DNA of 64,000 nt, taken from assembly GCF_000715505.1 (NCBI RefSeq), contig NZ_JHEH01000005.1, forward strand, positions 1 to 64,000. The letters are read 5' to 3'. Under the pieces are notes generated by a model. That model did no database searches. It was given only the letters and a program-made list of their open reading frames with translations, and was not told the origin of the DNA. A program made the position numbers and the translations under genes. Positions 43,417-53,107 of the stretch are shown piece by piece. The first letter of the stretch is position 1. Every line of letters begins with the position of its first letter. This DNA comes from Thioclava dalianensis (GTDB taxonomy: Bacteria; Pseudomonadota; Alphaproteobacteria; Rhodobacterales; Rhodobacteraceae).

Positions 43417-44832
43417 TTACAGATCCATCGCATTGAGACGGTGCCACGCGATCCGCTCGACCTGCGCACAGGCCTCCGCAAATTCCGTTTCGCGGTCTTG
43501 GGTCAGGCGGCGACGGAAGGCGTGGAGAATTGACGCCTTGGTATTGTCTTTCACCGCGATAATGAAGGGGAAACCGAAGGTCTCGGTATATTTCGCGTTG
43601 AGCGTCTCGAAGGCGCTGCGTTCCTCATCGGTGAGCGCGTCGAGCCCGGCGCTGGCCTGCTCGGCGGTGCTCTCGGCGGTCAGGCGGCGCGCCTGTGCCA
43701 ACTTGCCCGCGAGATCGGGATGCGCGGTGAGCACGCCGAGGCGCTCCTCGGGCGTGGCCGCGCGGAAGATCCGCGCGAGCGCCGAGGCCATGCCTTCAAG
43801 ACTGTCATGGGCGGGGCCCAGCTCCAGCACGTGGGCGCGCTCGGCAATCCAGGGCGAGTGCTCATAGATCGCGCCGAACTGCTCGACAAAGCGTATGCGC
43901 GTCATCTGGCTCGGGCGCTCGCGGCGCTGATGGGGATGGGTGGCCGTCCAATGGGCCGCGATCTGGCCACGCGTGGCAAACCACACGCCCTCACGGGCGC
44001 GCGCATACTCAAGGAACCGCTTGAGACCTGCGGCCTTGCCCGGACGTCCGATCAGCCGGTTGTGCAGCCCGACCGAGAACATCTTGGGCGCACCCGCCAG
44101 CCCCTCGGCATAGAGCATGTCGAAGCTGTCCTTGAGATATTGGAAGAACTGCTCGCCCTCGATATAGCCCGGCGCTGTGGCAAAGCGCATGTCATTGGCT
44201 TCGAGCGTGTAGGGAATGACAAGCTGATCGCGCGCGCCGGCCTCGATCCAATAGGGCAGATCGTCATCATAGGTATCCGAGATCCAGTCGAAGCCGCCCT
44301 CCTCGGCGGTCAGGCGCACCGTGTTTTCGCTGCACCGGCCCGTGTACCAGCCGCGCGGGCGGGCACCCACGACCTCCGTATGCAGCCGGATCGCCTCGGC
44401 GATCTGGGCGCGTTCCTCATCCTCGGGCATATCCTTGTGCTCGACCCATTTCAGCCCGTGGCTGGCGATTTCCCAGCCCGCCTCTTTCATCGCGGCGACC
44501 TGCTCGGGCGCGCGGGCTAAAGCCGTGGCGACACCGTAGATCGTGAGCGGCAGTCCAAGCCCGGTGAACAGCCGATGCAGCCGCCAAAACCCCGCCCGCG
44601 CGCCGTAATCGTAGATCGATTCCATGTTCCAGTGGCGCTGACCGGGCCAGGGGGCCGCCCCCGCGATATCTGACAGAAACGCCTCGGAGCCCGCATCGCC
44701 ATGCAGGATGTTGTTCTCGCCGCCCTCCTCGAAATTGAGCACCATCGAGATCGCCACGCGCGCGCCGCCCGGCCAGCGCGGATCGGGGGGCGTGCGGCCG
44801 TAGCCGCGCAGGTCGCGAGGGTAGCGGGTCAT
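43417..44832 (-). CDS. puuE-uraD: Fused allantoinase (PuuE) and OHCU decarboxylase (UraD)
   Basis: 471 residues. Residues 1-300 are a polysaccharide-deacetylase-like allantoinase (VLNFEEGGENNILHGD, then GWEIASHGLKWVEH and RGWYTGRCSENT). Residues 310-471 are 2-oxo-4-hydroxy-4-carboxy-5-ureidoimidazoline decarboxylase, with HPDLAGKLAQARRLTAES and FGFPFIIAVK. The two steps are consecutive: decarboxylation to (S)-allantoin and ring opening to allantoate. A linker with a basic patch (HPHQRRERPSQ) lies around residue 300. The fusion appears intact. Urate oxidase and HIU hydrolase are not present here. Confidence 0.9.
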   Translation of the reverse strand: MTRYPRDLRGYGRTPPDPRWPGGARVAISMVLNFEEGGENNILHGDAGSEAFLSDIAGAAPWPGQRHWNMESIYDYGARAGFWRLHRLFTGLGLPLTIYGVATALARAPEQVAAMKEAGWEIASHGLKWVEHKDMPEDEERAQIAEAIRLHTEVVGARPRGWYTGRCSENTVRLTAEEGGFDWISDTYDDDLPYWIEAGARDQLVIPYTLEANDMRFATAPGYIEGEQFFQYLKDSFDMLYAEGLAGAPKMFSVGLHNRLIGRPGKAAGLKRFLEYARAREGVWFATRGQIAAHWTATHPHQRRERPSQMTRIRFVEQFGAIYEHSPWIAERAHVLELGPAHDSLEGMASALARIFRAATPEERLGVLTAHPDLAGKLAQARRLTAESTAEQASAGLDALTDEERSAFETLNAKYTETFGFPFIIAVKDNTKASILHAFRRRLTQDRETEFAEACAQVERIAWHRLNAMDL

Positions 44833-45047
44833 CGGGAGGCTCCGTGTCTTGCGGTCAGTTGCACGCAGAAGAAAGCAAATCGCGGCGAAGGGGAAGCCCC
44901 CCGGCCCCTATCCCCGCGCATCCAGCGGGACTGTGCCCGGCTCGCGTGCCACGCCTGACGCTGCGGAAACGTCTTGCGCGAAAGCTGGCGGCTTGGCAGA
45001 GTTTTGCATGGGGTCGGTTGCGGCCGCCCCCTGAAAGGGAGCTTATC

Positions 45048-45464
45048 ATGCGCAAGTCGGCTATTCTCGCGGCGTTTCTCGCCCTGTGCCCTGCCCCGCT
45101 ACTGGCGCAGGACTGGAACCAGCTGGCCATGTACAGCGCCTATATCAGCCCGGCAGATATGCATAATTCCAAGGGTGCGGCGCTCACGAGCCTTGGGGCG
45201 GCCTTGCAGCAGGACCGCGCGAATTTCCACCGCTTCGGGCGGCGCGATGCGCGCGACAAGGGCGATCCGCTCTTTGCCGACCGGGCCTTGCGCGCGCGCA
45301 TTCCGCAGATGGTGCGCGCGGGCGGCGAGGATCGCGGCAGGTTCGCGCAGATGGTGCGACGCGGAGAGCCCTTTGGCGTGACGGTCTTCGTTTGCGGCAA
45401 TGGCAATCTGCCCTCGACGATCTTTCTCGCCGGATGGGACGAGGATCATTCGGGCTGCTATTGA
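45048..45464 (+). CDS. Small secreted protein of unknown function
   Basis: 138 residues with a signal peptide (SAILAAFLALCPAPLLA, cut near residue 21). The mature part (QDWNQLAMYSAYISPADMHNSKGAAL) has conserved-looking aromatic residues and two cysteines near the end (FVCGNGN and HSGCY). Family unknown to me. The ATG is preceded by GAAAGGGAGC. The gene ends 11 bp before the convergent glpK stop codon. The 215-bp gap before it (44833-45047) holds the promoters for this gene and for puuE-uraD, with no clear operator. Confidence 0.7.
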   Translation: MRKSAILAAFLALCPAPLLAQDWNQLAMYSAYISPADMHNSKGAALTSLGAALQQDRANFHRFGRRDARDKGDPLFADRALRARIPQMVRAGGEDRGRFAQMVRRGEPFGVTVFVCGNGNLPSTIFLAGWDEDHSGCY

Positions 45465-45475
45465 AGCCTGCGCCC

Positions 45476-46963
45476 TCAGGTCGCCGAGATCGTAGCCTTC
45501 ACCGCGCGCTTCCATGCCGCATGCCGCGCCTCGCGCAGATCGGCATCCATCTGCGGCTCGAACGTCCGCTCAAGCGCCCAGCCCTTGGCGAAATCTTCAG
45601 GCCCCGGATAGAGCCCGGCCTTGTAGCCCGCAAGCCATGCCGCACCGAGCGCCGTGGTCTCAAGCACCTCGGGACGGTCCACCGGCGCGCCGAGGATATC
45701 GGCCAAGAACTGCATCGTCCAATCCGAGGCCGTCATGCCGCCATCGACGCGCAGGGTGGGCGGGGCGTCATCGGCCCAATCGGCCTGCATCGCCTCAAGC
45801 AGATCGCGGGTCTGGAAGCCCACGGATTGAAGCGCCGCGCGGGCGAATTCGGCGGGGCCAGAGCTGCGGGTCAGACCGAAAACGGCACCGCGCGATTCAG
45901 CCTCCCAATAGGGCGCGCCAAGCCCGGTGAAGGCCGGCACGATGATCACGTCCTGCCCGTCATCGGCCTGATCGGCGAGGCCTTGCGTCTCATCCGCAGC
46001 CTCGATGATCCCCAGCCCGTCGCGCAGCCATTGCACCACCGCGCCCGCCACGAAGATCGAGCCTTCGAGCGCATAGGTCACCTTGCCGTCGAGCTGATAG
46101 GCGATGGTCGTCAGCAGGCGGTTTTGCGAGCGCACCATTTCGTCGCCGGTATTGAGCAGCGCGAAACAGCCCGTGCCATAGGTCGATTTCAGCATGCCCG
46201 GCTTGAAACAGGCCTGCCCGACGGTCGCGGCCTGCTGATCGCCCGCAACGCCGAGGATCGGGATCTCAGCACCAAGATGCTCGGCCTGCGCGGTGCCAAA
46301 CTCGGCGGCGCTGTCGAGTACCTTGGGCAGCATCTCCATCGGGATATCGAGCTTGTCGCAGATCGTGCTCGACCAGCGGCCTTTGGCGATATCATAAAGC
46401 ATTGTGCGCGCGGCATTGGTCGCGTCGGTCACATGCGAGGCCCCGCCGGTGAGCTTCCAGATCAGCCAGCTATCGATGGTCCCAAACGCCAGTTTGCCTG
46501 CGGTGGCTTTCTCGCGGGCGCCCTCGACGGTCTCAAGCAGCCAACGCAGCTTCGTGCCCGAGAAATAAGGATCAATGATCAGGCCGGTGCGCGCGGTGAT
46601 GGTTTCCTCGAAATCCGCCTCGCGCAGCTCGCGGCAATACTCAGCCGAACGCCGGTCCTGCCAGACGATCGCGTTATGGATCGGCTCCCCGGTTTCGCGG
46701 TCCCAGACCAGAGTGGTCTCGCGCTGGTTGGTGATGCCGATACCCGCAATATCGCCCGGCGTGATCCCGGCCTTGTCGATGGCGGCGCGCGCGGTGCTCA
46801 GCACGCTCTCCCAGATCTCCATAGCGTCATGCTCGACCCAGCCGGAGCGCGGGAAATGCTGGGTGAATTCCTGCTGTGCGCTCTCGACCGGCTTGAGATC
46901 GCTGCCAAATACGATCGCGCGCGACGAGGTCGTGCCCTGATCAATCGCCAAAATATACTGCAT
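45476..46963 (-). CDS. glpK: Glycerol kinase
   Basis: 495 residues, FGGY family. It phosphorylates glycerol to glycerol 3-phosphate. The N-terminal phosphate-binding motif [12 protein letters not shown], the family segment [14 protein letters not shown] and the ADP-site [16 protein letters not shown] region are present. The frame is open upstream to 47098 in the complement of glpD, but MQYILAIDQ at 46963 is the right start. It follows glpD by 23 bp. Confidence 0.95.
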   Translation of the reverse strand: MQYILAIDQGTTSSRAIVFGSDLKPVESAQQEFTQHFPRSGWVEHDAMEIWESVLSTARAAIDKAGITPGDIAGIGITNQRETTLVWDRETGEPIHNAIVWQDRRSAEYCRELREADFEETITARTGLIIDPYFSGTKLRWLLETVEGAREKATAGKLAFGTIDSWLIWKLTGGASHVTDATNAARTMLYDIAKGRWSSTICDKLDIPMEMLPKVLDSAAEFGTAQAEHLGAEIPILGVAGDQQAATVGQACFKPGMLKSTYGTGCFALLNTGDEMVRSQNRLLTTIAYQLDGKVTYALEGSIFVAGAVVQWLRDGLGIIEAADETQGLADQADDGQDVIIVPAFTGLGAPYWEAESRGAVFGLTRSSGPAEFARAALQSVGFQTRDLLEAMQADWADDAPPTLRVDGGMTASDWTMQFLADILGAPVDRPEVLETTALGAAWLAGYKAGLYPGPEDFAKGWALERTFEPQMDADLREARHAAWKRAVKATISAT

Positions 46964-46986
46964 AAGTTCCTCCCTCGTCACACAGC

Positions 46987-48549
46987 TCAGCCTGCATGCG
47001 CCTCCAACCATTGCGCCACAGAGTGGACCTGATCCGCGCTCAATCGCAAGCCCAGCTTGGTGCGCCGCCAGATCACGTCCTCCACCTCGCGCGCCCATTC
47101 CTTCTGAACCTGCCAGCGCAGCTCTGCCTCACTCAAGGTCGCGCCGAAATCCTGACCCAGATCCTCCACGCTTTTCGCATCCCCAAGGATCTCCCACGCA
47201 TCAAGCCCGTAATGGCGGATCAGCCGCTCCGCCCATTTCGCGCCCAGAAACGGGTAATCCTTAGCCAACGCCGCGATCTTGTCGCGCGCCTGCGCCGGGG
47301 TGAAATCGCCCCCCGGCAGATGGCTCTTGGCCGTCCAAGAGGCGCGCATGCCCGGCAGATGCGGGCGCAGCTTGGCCAGCGCATCCTCGGACAAGCGGCG
47401 ATAGGTGGTGATCTTGCCGCCAAAGACATGCAGCGCTGCGGGCTGCCCTGCAGGCGCATCGAGCGAGAGCACATATTCGCGCGTCGCGGCCGTGGCGGAT
47501 TTCGCGCCATCCTCATATAGCGGACGCACGCCGGAATAGGACCAGACGACATCCTCGGGCGTCACCGCGCGCTCGAAATATTTCGACGCGAAGGCGCAAA
47601 GGTAATCGCGCTCTTCCTCGGTGCATTCGGCCGCCAGAGGCGAGCCGTCATGCGCAGCCTCAGTGGTGCCGATCAGCGTGAAATCCTGCTCATAGGGAAT
47701 GGCGAAGATGATCCGCCCGTCTTCACCTTGGAAGAAATAGCACTTGTCGTGATCATAGAGCTTGCGCGTCACGATATGGCTGCCGCGCACAAGCCGCACA
47801 TGTTCGGAGCTTTTCGTGCCCATTTCCTCCTTGAGAACCTGCTCGACCCACGGTCCCCCGGCATTCACGACGGCGCGGGCGGTATGCTCTTCGCGCCCCT
47901 GCGGCCCCTCGGTCACGATGCGCCAGTAGGCACCGTCGCGATGGGCCGAGATGACTTTGGTGCGGACCCGGATATCGGCGCCGCGTGCCTGTGCGTCGCG
48001 CGCATTGAGCACGACCAGCCGCGCATCCTGCACCCAGCCATCGGAATATTCGAACGCATGGGCGAAGCGGTCCTTGAGCGGTGCGCCCTCGGGCCCTTGG
48101 GTCAGGTCGCGCCGCGCGGTGCCCGGCAGATCGCTTTTGCCGCCCAGATGGTCATAGAGAAACAGCCCCGCCCGGATCATCCAGCTCGGGCGGCGGCCCT
48201 TCATCCACGGCATCACGCGGCTCAGTGCCTTGGAGACCGGCGTGTCACCTTCAAAGCGCATATCCTTGCTATAGGGCAGCACGAAGCGCATCGGCCACGA
48301 GATATGCGGCATCATATGCAGCAAGATTTCGCGCTCGCGCAGCGCTTCGCGCACGAGGTGGATTTCGAGAAATTCCAGATAGCGCAGCCCGCCGTGAAAC
48401 AGCTTGGTCGAGGAGGAGGAGGTCGCCTGCGCCAGATCGCCCATCTCCGCGAGCCGCACCCGCAGACCCCGGCCTGCCGCATCGCGCGCGATCCCGCAGC
48501 CGTTCACACCGCCGCCGATGACGAAAAGATCCACTGCGTCCGATGACAT
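46987..48549 (-). CDS. glpD: Aerobic glycerol-3-phosphate dehydrogenase
   Basis: 520 residues. An FAD-dependent membrane-associated dehydrogenase that oxidises glycerol 3-phosphate to dihydroxyacetone phosphate and feeds the quinone pool. The FAD motif [36 protein letters not shown] and the C-terminal helical domain are typical of GlpD. It is the first gene of a glpD-glpK operon. glpF and glpR are not present in the window. Confidence 0.95.
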   Translation of the reverse strand: MSSDAVDLFVIGGGVNGCGIARDAAGRGLRVRLAEMGDLAQATSSSSTKLFHGGLRYLEFLEIHLVREALREREILLHMMPHISWPMRFVLPYSKDMRFEGDTPVSKALSRVMPWMKGRRPSWMIRAGLFLYDHLGGKSDLPGTARRDLTQGPEGAPLKDRFAHAFEYSDGWVQDARLVVLNARDAQARGADIRVRTKVISAHRDGAYWRIVTEGPQGREEHTARAVVNAGGPWVEQVLKEEMGTKSSEHVRLVRGSHIVTRKLYDHDKCYFFQGEDGRIIFAIPYEQDFTLIGTTEAAHDGSPLAAECTEEERDYLCAFASKYFERAVTPEDVVWSYSGVRPLYEDGAKSATAATREYVLSLDAPAGQPAALHVFGGKITTYRRLSEDALAKLRPHLPGMRASWTAKSHLPGGDFTPAQARDKIAALAKDYPFLGAKWAERLIRHYGLDAWEILGDAKSVEDLGQDFGATLSEAELRWQVQKEWAREVEDVIWRRTKLGLRLSADQVHSVAQWLEAHAG

Positions 48550-48614
48550 GCTGGCCTCCTGTTGCCGGTTACTCTGTCTAGAAAGGGTGTGAACGGGAAT
48601 GGGTCAAGGCAAAA

Positions 48615-48634
48615 TGTTCGTTTTTGTTCATTTG
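48615..48634. promoter_or_regulatory. Candidate GlpR/DeoR-type operator upstream of glpD
   Basis: Two adjacent 10-bp units, TGTTCGTTTT and TGTTCATTTG. TTCG/TTTTGTTC-type direct repeats are typical of DeoR-family (GlpR) sites. They lie 66 bp upstream of the glpD start codon. Confidence 0.45.
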
Positions 48635-48792
48635 GGCGCGAAAATTTTGCGGTTCTTTGGTGGCGCGCGGCGCAAACCTTCGGTCGTGGGCTCTGGGGAT
48701 GGCTCGACATGCCGGGGTATCGTCGATAAAATATCTTTAAAATATCAGTGATAAGCGGTTCAATTGGGCCGCAATGACGCAGGAGATCCCCG

Positions 48793-49305
48793 ATGGTCGC
48801 AAGAAATCGCCGCATCGTCTCATCCCGGCACCTTGCCGATGGACCGGCATGGCAAGCGTCAGAATATGAATATGGAATGATCATCGCCTATAACAGCTTT
48901 GCGCGCTGGATGCAGCGCTGCATGGCGGCCTCGGGCGTGCCGGAAATGTCGGCGCTTGAGATCCTGGTGCTGCACAACACCAACCATCGCGACCGGGAAA
49001 AACGGCTGAGCGATATCTGCTTTTTGCTCAATATCGAGGACACGCATACCGTCAATTACGCGCTGCGCAAGCTGTTGAAGATGGAGCTTCTGACCTCGGA
49101 AAAGCGCGGCAAGGAAGTGTTTTACCGCACCTCCGAGGCAGGTCAGGCGCTATGCGACCGCTACCGTCAGGTGCGCGAGGAATGCCTGCTCGACCCGCTC
49201 GTGAAAGGCGGCATGGATGGCGAGGAGCTGCGCGAGATCGCCTCGGCCATGCGGGTGCTCTCAGGCTATTACGATCAGGCAAGCCGCGCGGCCTCGTCTC
49301 TCTGA
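48793..49305 (+). CDS. Winged-helix (MarR-like) DNA-binding protein
   Basis: 170 residues. A winged-helix core runs from about residue 25 to 120 (AYNSFARWMQRCMAASGVPEMSALEILVLHNTN and NIEDTHTVNYALRKLLKMELLTSEKRGKEVFYR, each a family-like block). It belongs to the winged-helix family often placed beside TRAP transporter genes in Rhodobacterales. It ends 15 bp before the convergent TRAP operon, and I infer that it regulates that operon and possibly the 5-oxoprolinase genes. The effector is unknown. Confidence 0.8.
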   Translation: MVARNRRIVSSRHLADGPAWQASEYEYGMIIAYNSFARWMQRCMAASGVPEMSALEILVLHNTNHRDREKRLSDICFLLNIEDTHTVNYALRKLLKMELLTSEKRGKEVFYRTSEAGQALCDRYRQVREECLLDPLVKGGMDGEELREIASAMRVLSGYYDQASRAASSL

Positions 49306-49320
49306 GGCCGCGCGCAAAGG

Positions 49321-50622
49321 TCAACGGCTCATCAGGCTGGGCAGATATGTCACGATCTGCGGCACCATCGTGATCAACACCACGCCCAACAGCAGCAACC
49401 CGAAGAAGGGGAATGCTGCGCGGGCAATCTTCATGATGTTGAACCCCGTAAGCCCCTGAATGACGAAGAGGTTGAATCCCACTGGAGGGGTGATCTGGCT
49501 CATCTCGACCACGAGCACCAGATAAATCCCGAACCACATCGGATCGATCCCCGCCGCCTGCACCATCGGCAGAATGATCGACGTGGTGAGCACCACGACC
49601 GAGATCCCGTCCAGAAAGCAACCCAGCACGATGAAGAACACCGTGAGCACCGCAAGCAAGGCATAAGAGGACAGCCCGAACGTGCCGATCCATGCTGCCA
49701 GATTGCGCGGAATGCCCGTGAACCCCATCGCGACCGACAGCACCGCTGCGCCCATCAGGATGAAAGCGATCATGGCGCTGGTGCGCGTGGCCGACAGCGC
49801 GGCCTCCACGAAATCGCGCCATGAAAATGTCCCGCTCGCCACCGCAAGGATCAGCGAGAACACGACCCCCACGGCCGCCGCATCCGTGGGTGAGGCCACC
49901 CCCGTATAGATCGTGCCGATCACGCCGCCGATCAGGATTACGACGGGCAGCAGGCTGCGCGAGGCGATCAGCTTTTCGCGCAGGCTCGGCGCGCCCTCCT
50001 CAACCGGGATCATCTCCGGGTTCATCCAGGCGCGCAGCGCGACATAGCCGCCAAACAGCGCGACCAGCATCACCCCCGGCAGAATACCCGCGATGAAGAG
50101 ACGTGCGATGGATTGCTCGGTCGCAACCCCGTAGACGATCAGGATCACCGAGGGCGGGATCAGAAAGCCCAGTGTGGCCGAACCCGCCAGCGTGCCCAAG
50201 ATCAGGCTTTCGGGATAGCCGCGCTTGGTCAGTTCGGGCACTGACATCCGCCCGATCGTGGCCGCGGTTGCCGCCGACGAGCCAGACACCGCGGCAAAGA
50301 TCGCGCAGCCCAGCACGTTCACATGCAGCAGGCGACCCGGCGCACGGCCGAGCCAAGGGGCGAGCCCCGAGAACATATCTTGGCTCAGTCGCGAGCGCAG
50401 CAAGATCTCCCCCATCAGGATGAACAGCGGCAATGCGGCCAGTGGCCAGCTATGGGAATTGCCCCAAAGCGTGGTGGCCATCACAAGCCCGGTGGGCGCG
50501 TTCGAGAAAAAGGTCAGCCCGGCAAGTGCGACGGCCAGCAGCGAGAGCGCCACCCACAGACCGCCCGCCAAAAGCGCCAGCAACAGCCCCAACAGCAGAC
50601 CAAAGACGACAGGATCAGACAT
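49321..50622 (-). CDS. dctM: TRAP transporter large permease (DctM-type)
   Basis: 433 residues with about 12-13 membrane helices. Family marks are PLFILMGEILLRS, FAAVSGSSAATAATIG and FLIPPSVILIVYGV. It carries solute with Na+ gradient energy, fed by the DctP-type protein encoded upstream. The start at 50622 (MSDPVVFG) follows GGAG-like sequence; the longer frame to 50736 is the complement of the small permease gene. Confidence 0.92.
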   Translation of the reverse strand: MSDPVVFGLLLGLLLALLAGGLWVALSLLAVALAGLTFFSNAPTGLVMATTLWGNSHSWPLAALPLFILMGEILLRSRLSQDMFSGLAPWLGRAPGRLLHVNVLGCAIFAAVSGSSAATAATIGRMSVPELTKRGYPESLILGTLAGSATLGFLIPPSVILIVYGVATEQSIARLFIAGILPGVMLVALFGGYVALRAWMNPEMIPVEEGAPSLREKLIASRSLLPVVILIGGVIGTIYTGVASPTDAAAVGVVFSLILAVASGTFSWRDFVEAALSATRTSAMIAFILMGAAVLSVAMGFTGIPRNLAAWIGTFGLSSYALLAVLTVFFIVLGCFLDGISVVVLTTSIILPMVQAAGIDPMWFGIYLVLVVEMSQITPPVGFNLFVIQGLTGFNIMKIARAAFPFFGLLLLGVVLITMVPQIVTYLPSLMSR

Positions 50623-50627
50623 CGCGC

Positions 50628-51152
50628 TCACTCCGTGCTCTGATCGAGGATCACCGCACGGCGCGCCTGCAGGCTCTCGATCAGCGTATCGACGAAGGCA
50701 AGCGTCAGCAGCGCCAAACCCGCGACCATTGCGCATTGCGGAATCCAGATCGGGATCGCCACGATACCGGTCGACATATCCCCGTAATGCTGGCTCTCAA
50801 GCATCAGGGCCGCCGCGTACCACACTGCATATCCGCTAACGGCGGCGGCTATGGCGAGCGTGAGCAGCTCCAGCGCCCAGCGTGGCCGCTCTGGCAGGCG
50901 CGAGATCACGAGGTTCACCCGGATATGGGTGCCGTGGCGCAGCGTATGCGCAAGGCCCAGAAAGCTTGCCGTGGCCAGCAGATAGCCCGCGAAATCCGCG
51001 TAAGAGGGGATCGTGAAAGAAAGCTGCGGCCCGCCGATCCGCGCGAGGATATTGAGGCAGACCTGCCCCGTCACCAGCACGCAGATCGCAAGGATCGCGA
51101 TGGCGGCAAGCCCGCCCGAATAAAGATAGATCTTGTCGAAAAACCGACGCAT
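50628..51152 (-). CDS. dctQ: TRAP transporter small permease (DctQ-type)
   Basis: 174 residues with four membrane helices, the usual DctQ topology. The segment HTLRHGTHIRVNLVISRL is typical of the family. It joins DctP to DctM. Its stop is 5 bp before the dctM start, showing an operon. Confidence 0.9.
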   Translation of the reverse strand: MRRFFDKIYLYSGGLAAIAILAICVLVTGQVCLNILARIGGPQLSFTIPSYADFAGYLLATASFLGLAHTLRHGTHIRVNLVISRLPERPRWALELLTLAIAAAVSGYAVWYAAALMLESQHYGDMSTGIVAIPIWIPQCAMVAGLALLTLAFVDTLIESLQARRAVILDQSTE

Positions 51153-51234
51153 GGCGGATCGCTCCGATAAGGCTGAAGGAGGAAGACGTGATCAAGCGGC
51201 CCGCGCAAGGGTTCGGGCGGGCCGCGATCTTGGC

Positions 51235-52200
51235 CTAGTTGGCCTGATAGGCCTTGAGCACTTTGAGCGCCTCCGGGCTGGCCTGCGCCTCCCATGTCGT
51301 GAGCATCTCGGCACCGATTTTCTTCAGACCGGCTTCCAGCTCCGGGCTGGGCGCCACGATCTTCATGCCGTTTTCCTTCATCTCGGCGGTTTTCTCGGCG
51401 GCTTCCTTCTTCGACATCTCCCAGCCGCGCGTCTCAGCCTTGGCGGCCGCCTCCATGACCGCTTTTTGCTCATCCGCACTCAGCCGATCGAAGGCGCGCT
51501 TGTTGACCACGACGATGTTCTTGGGCAGCCATGCGTCGATCTGAGTATAGGTATCGACGAAATCCCAAGCCTTGGAATTGGCCCCTGTCGAGGGCGAGGT
51601 GATCATCGCCTGCACCTGTCCGGTGGTGAACGCCTGCGCGATATCCGAGGCCTCGACCTGCACGGGGGCTGCCTTGGCCAACATAGCGAATTGCTCAAGC
51701 GCCGGGTTGTAGGCCCGGAAGCGCAGCCCCGCGAGATCGTCGACCGTCTTGATCTCACCGTTGGTATAAAGCCCCTGCGCCGGCCACGGCACGGAGAAGA
51801 GCGGCATCAGCCCCTGCTTGGCCAGCAGCTCGGTAATGACTGGCTTTTGAGCGTCCCAAAGCTTTTGGGCCTGCGCGTAGCTGGTCGCGAGGAAAGGCTG
51901 GCTGTCCATCCCGAAGGTCAGATCCTCATTGGCGAGCGTCGAAAGGAAGAACTCCCCGATCGGCACCTGTCCCGAGCGCACAGCATTCTTGATCTCGGAA
52001 TGCGGGAACAGCGATCCGGCGGAATGCACCGAGATCTCCAGCTTGCCATCCGTCGCGGTTGCGACGTCCTTGGCAAAATCGCGGATGTTCACGGTGTGAA
52101 AGGTCGTATCGCCATAGGGCGTCGGCATGTCCCAAGTCTGAGCCTGCACGGCCCCGGCAAGCCCAATCGCCGCCGCAAGGGTTATTGCGAAATGTCGCAT
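51235..52200 (-). CDS. dctP: TRAP transporter solute-binding protein (DctP-type)
   Basis: 321 residues with a signal peptide (AITLAAAIGLAGAVQA). The DctP family region includes LAGLRFRAYNPALEQFAM, with the conserved arginine expected to hold a substrate carboxylate, and AFTTGQVQAMITSPSTGANS. This matches uptake of a carboxylic acid. Location beside pxpBCA points to 5-oxoproline or a related acid, as an inference. Confidence 0.9.
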   Translation of the reverse strand: MRHFAITLAAAIGLAGAVQAQTWDMPTPYGDTTFHTVNIRDFAKDVATATDGKLEISVHSAGSLFPHSEIKNAVRSGQVPIGEFFLSTLANEDLTFGMDSQPFLATSYAQAQKLWDAQKPVITELLAKQGLMPLFSVPWPAQGLYTNGEIKTVDDLAGLRFRAYNPALEQFAMLAKAAPVQVEASDIAQAFTTGQVQAMITSPSTGANSKAWDFVDTYTQIDAWLPKNIVVVNKRAFDRLSADEQKAVMEAAAKAETRGWEMSKKEAAEKTAEMKENGMKIVAPSPELEAGLKKIGAEMLTTWEAQASPEALKVLKAYQAN

Positions 52201-52256
52201 CTTATCTCTCCTGTCGGTTCAGGGCGGGGTTGCTCCCCGCTCACAATCATAACGTT

Positions 52257-52267
52257 GACAAATTGTC
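52257..52267. promoter_or_regulatory. Palindrome in the dctP-pxpB divergent promoter region
   Basis: GACAA-A-TTGTC is a perfect 11-bp palindrome inside the AT-rich 136-bp divergent gap. The outer inverted pair GTTGAC (52254-52259) / GTCAAC (52285-52290) flanks it. It may be the binding site of the winged-helix regulator encoded at 48793. Confidence 0.45.
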
Positions 52268-52336
52268 TGTATTTTGTGATTAAAGTCAACGAGAAGTTTT
52301 TTCCGGCTGAAACTGCGCGGTGAGAGGGTCCAGATC

Positions 52337-53107
52337 ATGAGCTTGCAAGACGCCCTGAGGCTTGGCTCCGTCGATCCAGATCATGTGCAAATCTTGCCCT
52401 TCGGGCTTGACGGGGTTCTGGTGCGGTTTGCTGTCACCGCAGAGCCTTGGGCGACGCAGGCCGCACAGGCGTTTCACGATTACGCCCGCTCGGCTGATCT
52501 GCCTTTTATCTGCGAACGCGCCCCCAGCCTCAGCTCGGTCCTGCTACGCTTCGACCCCGCCCAGATCACCCGCGAGGCCGCAGCGGCGCGGATCGAATCG
52601 CTGCTCGATGCGCATGATTGGCGCAAGGCTACACCGCGCGCCCCGGAGCGGCTCTGGACGATTCCGGTCGCCTTTGGCGGCGCGCATGGTCCCGATCTCG
52701 AAGCCGCAGCCGAGCTGGCCGGGATGCGCCCGGAGGCCGCGATTGCCGAGATCACCGGCTTGGAGCTGCGCGTGCTGGCCATTGGGTTTGCCCCGGGCCA
52801 ACCCTATCTCGGACTGCTGCCCGAGGCGTGGAACCTGCCCCGGATGGAGCAGATCAATCCGCAGGTGCCCAAGGGCGCGATTGCGCTGGCGGTCCGGCAA
52901 CTCGTGCTTTTTGCCAACCCCTCGCCCACCGGCTGGCGGCAGATCGGCCGCACGGCCTTTGCGCCCTTCCGCCCCGAGGCAGAACCCGCCGTGCCGCTGC
53001 GCGCGGGCGATGCGCTGCGCCTGAGCGCCGTGTCGGGCGACGAGATGACAGCGCTTCTAGACAGAGGCGATCCAGCGGGGGGCGCGCTGTGCGAGAGCGT
53101 CACATGA
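52337..53107 (+). CDS. pxpB: 5-oxoprolinase subunit PxpB (KipI-like)
   Basis: 256 residues. The PxpB/AHS1 domain is marked by IGFAPGQPYLGLLPEAWNLP, QINPQVPKGAIALAVRQLVLF and PTGWRQIGRT. It forms the ATP-dependent 5-oxoprolinase with PxpC and PxpA, which converts 5-oxo-L-proline to glutamate. It overlaps pxpC by 4 bp (ATGA). Confidence 0.9.
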   Translation: MSLQDALRLGSVDPDHVQILPFGLDGVLVRFAVTAEPWATQAAQAFHDYARSADLPFICERAPSLSSVLLRFDPAQITREAAAARIESLLDAHDWRKATPRAPERLWTIPVAFGGAHGPDLEAAAELAGMRPEAAIAEITGLELRVLAIGFAPGQPYLGLLPEAWNLPRMEQINPQVPKGAIALAVRQLVLFANPSPTGWRQIGRTAFAPFRPEAEPAVPLRAGDALRLSAVSGDEMTALLDRGDPAGGALCESVT

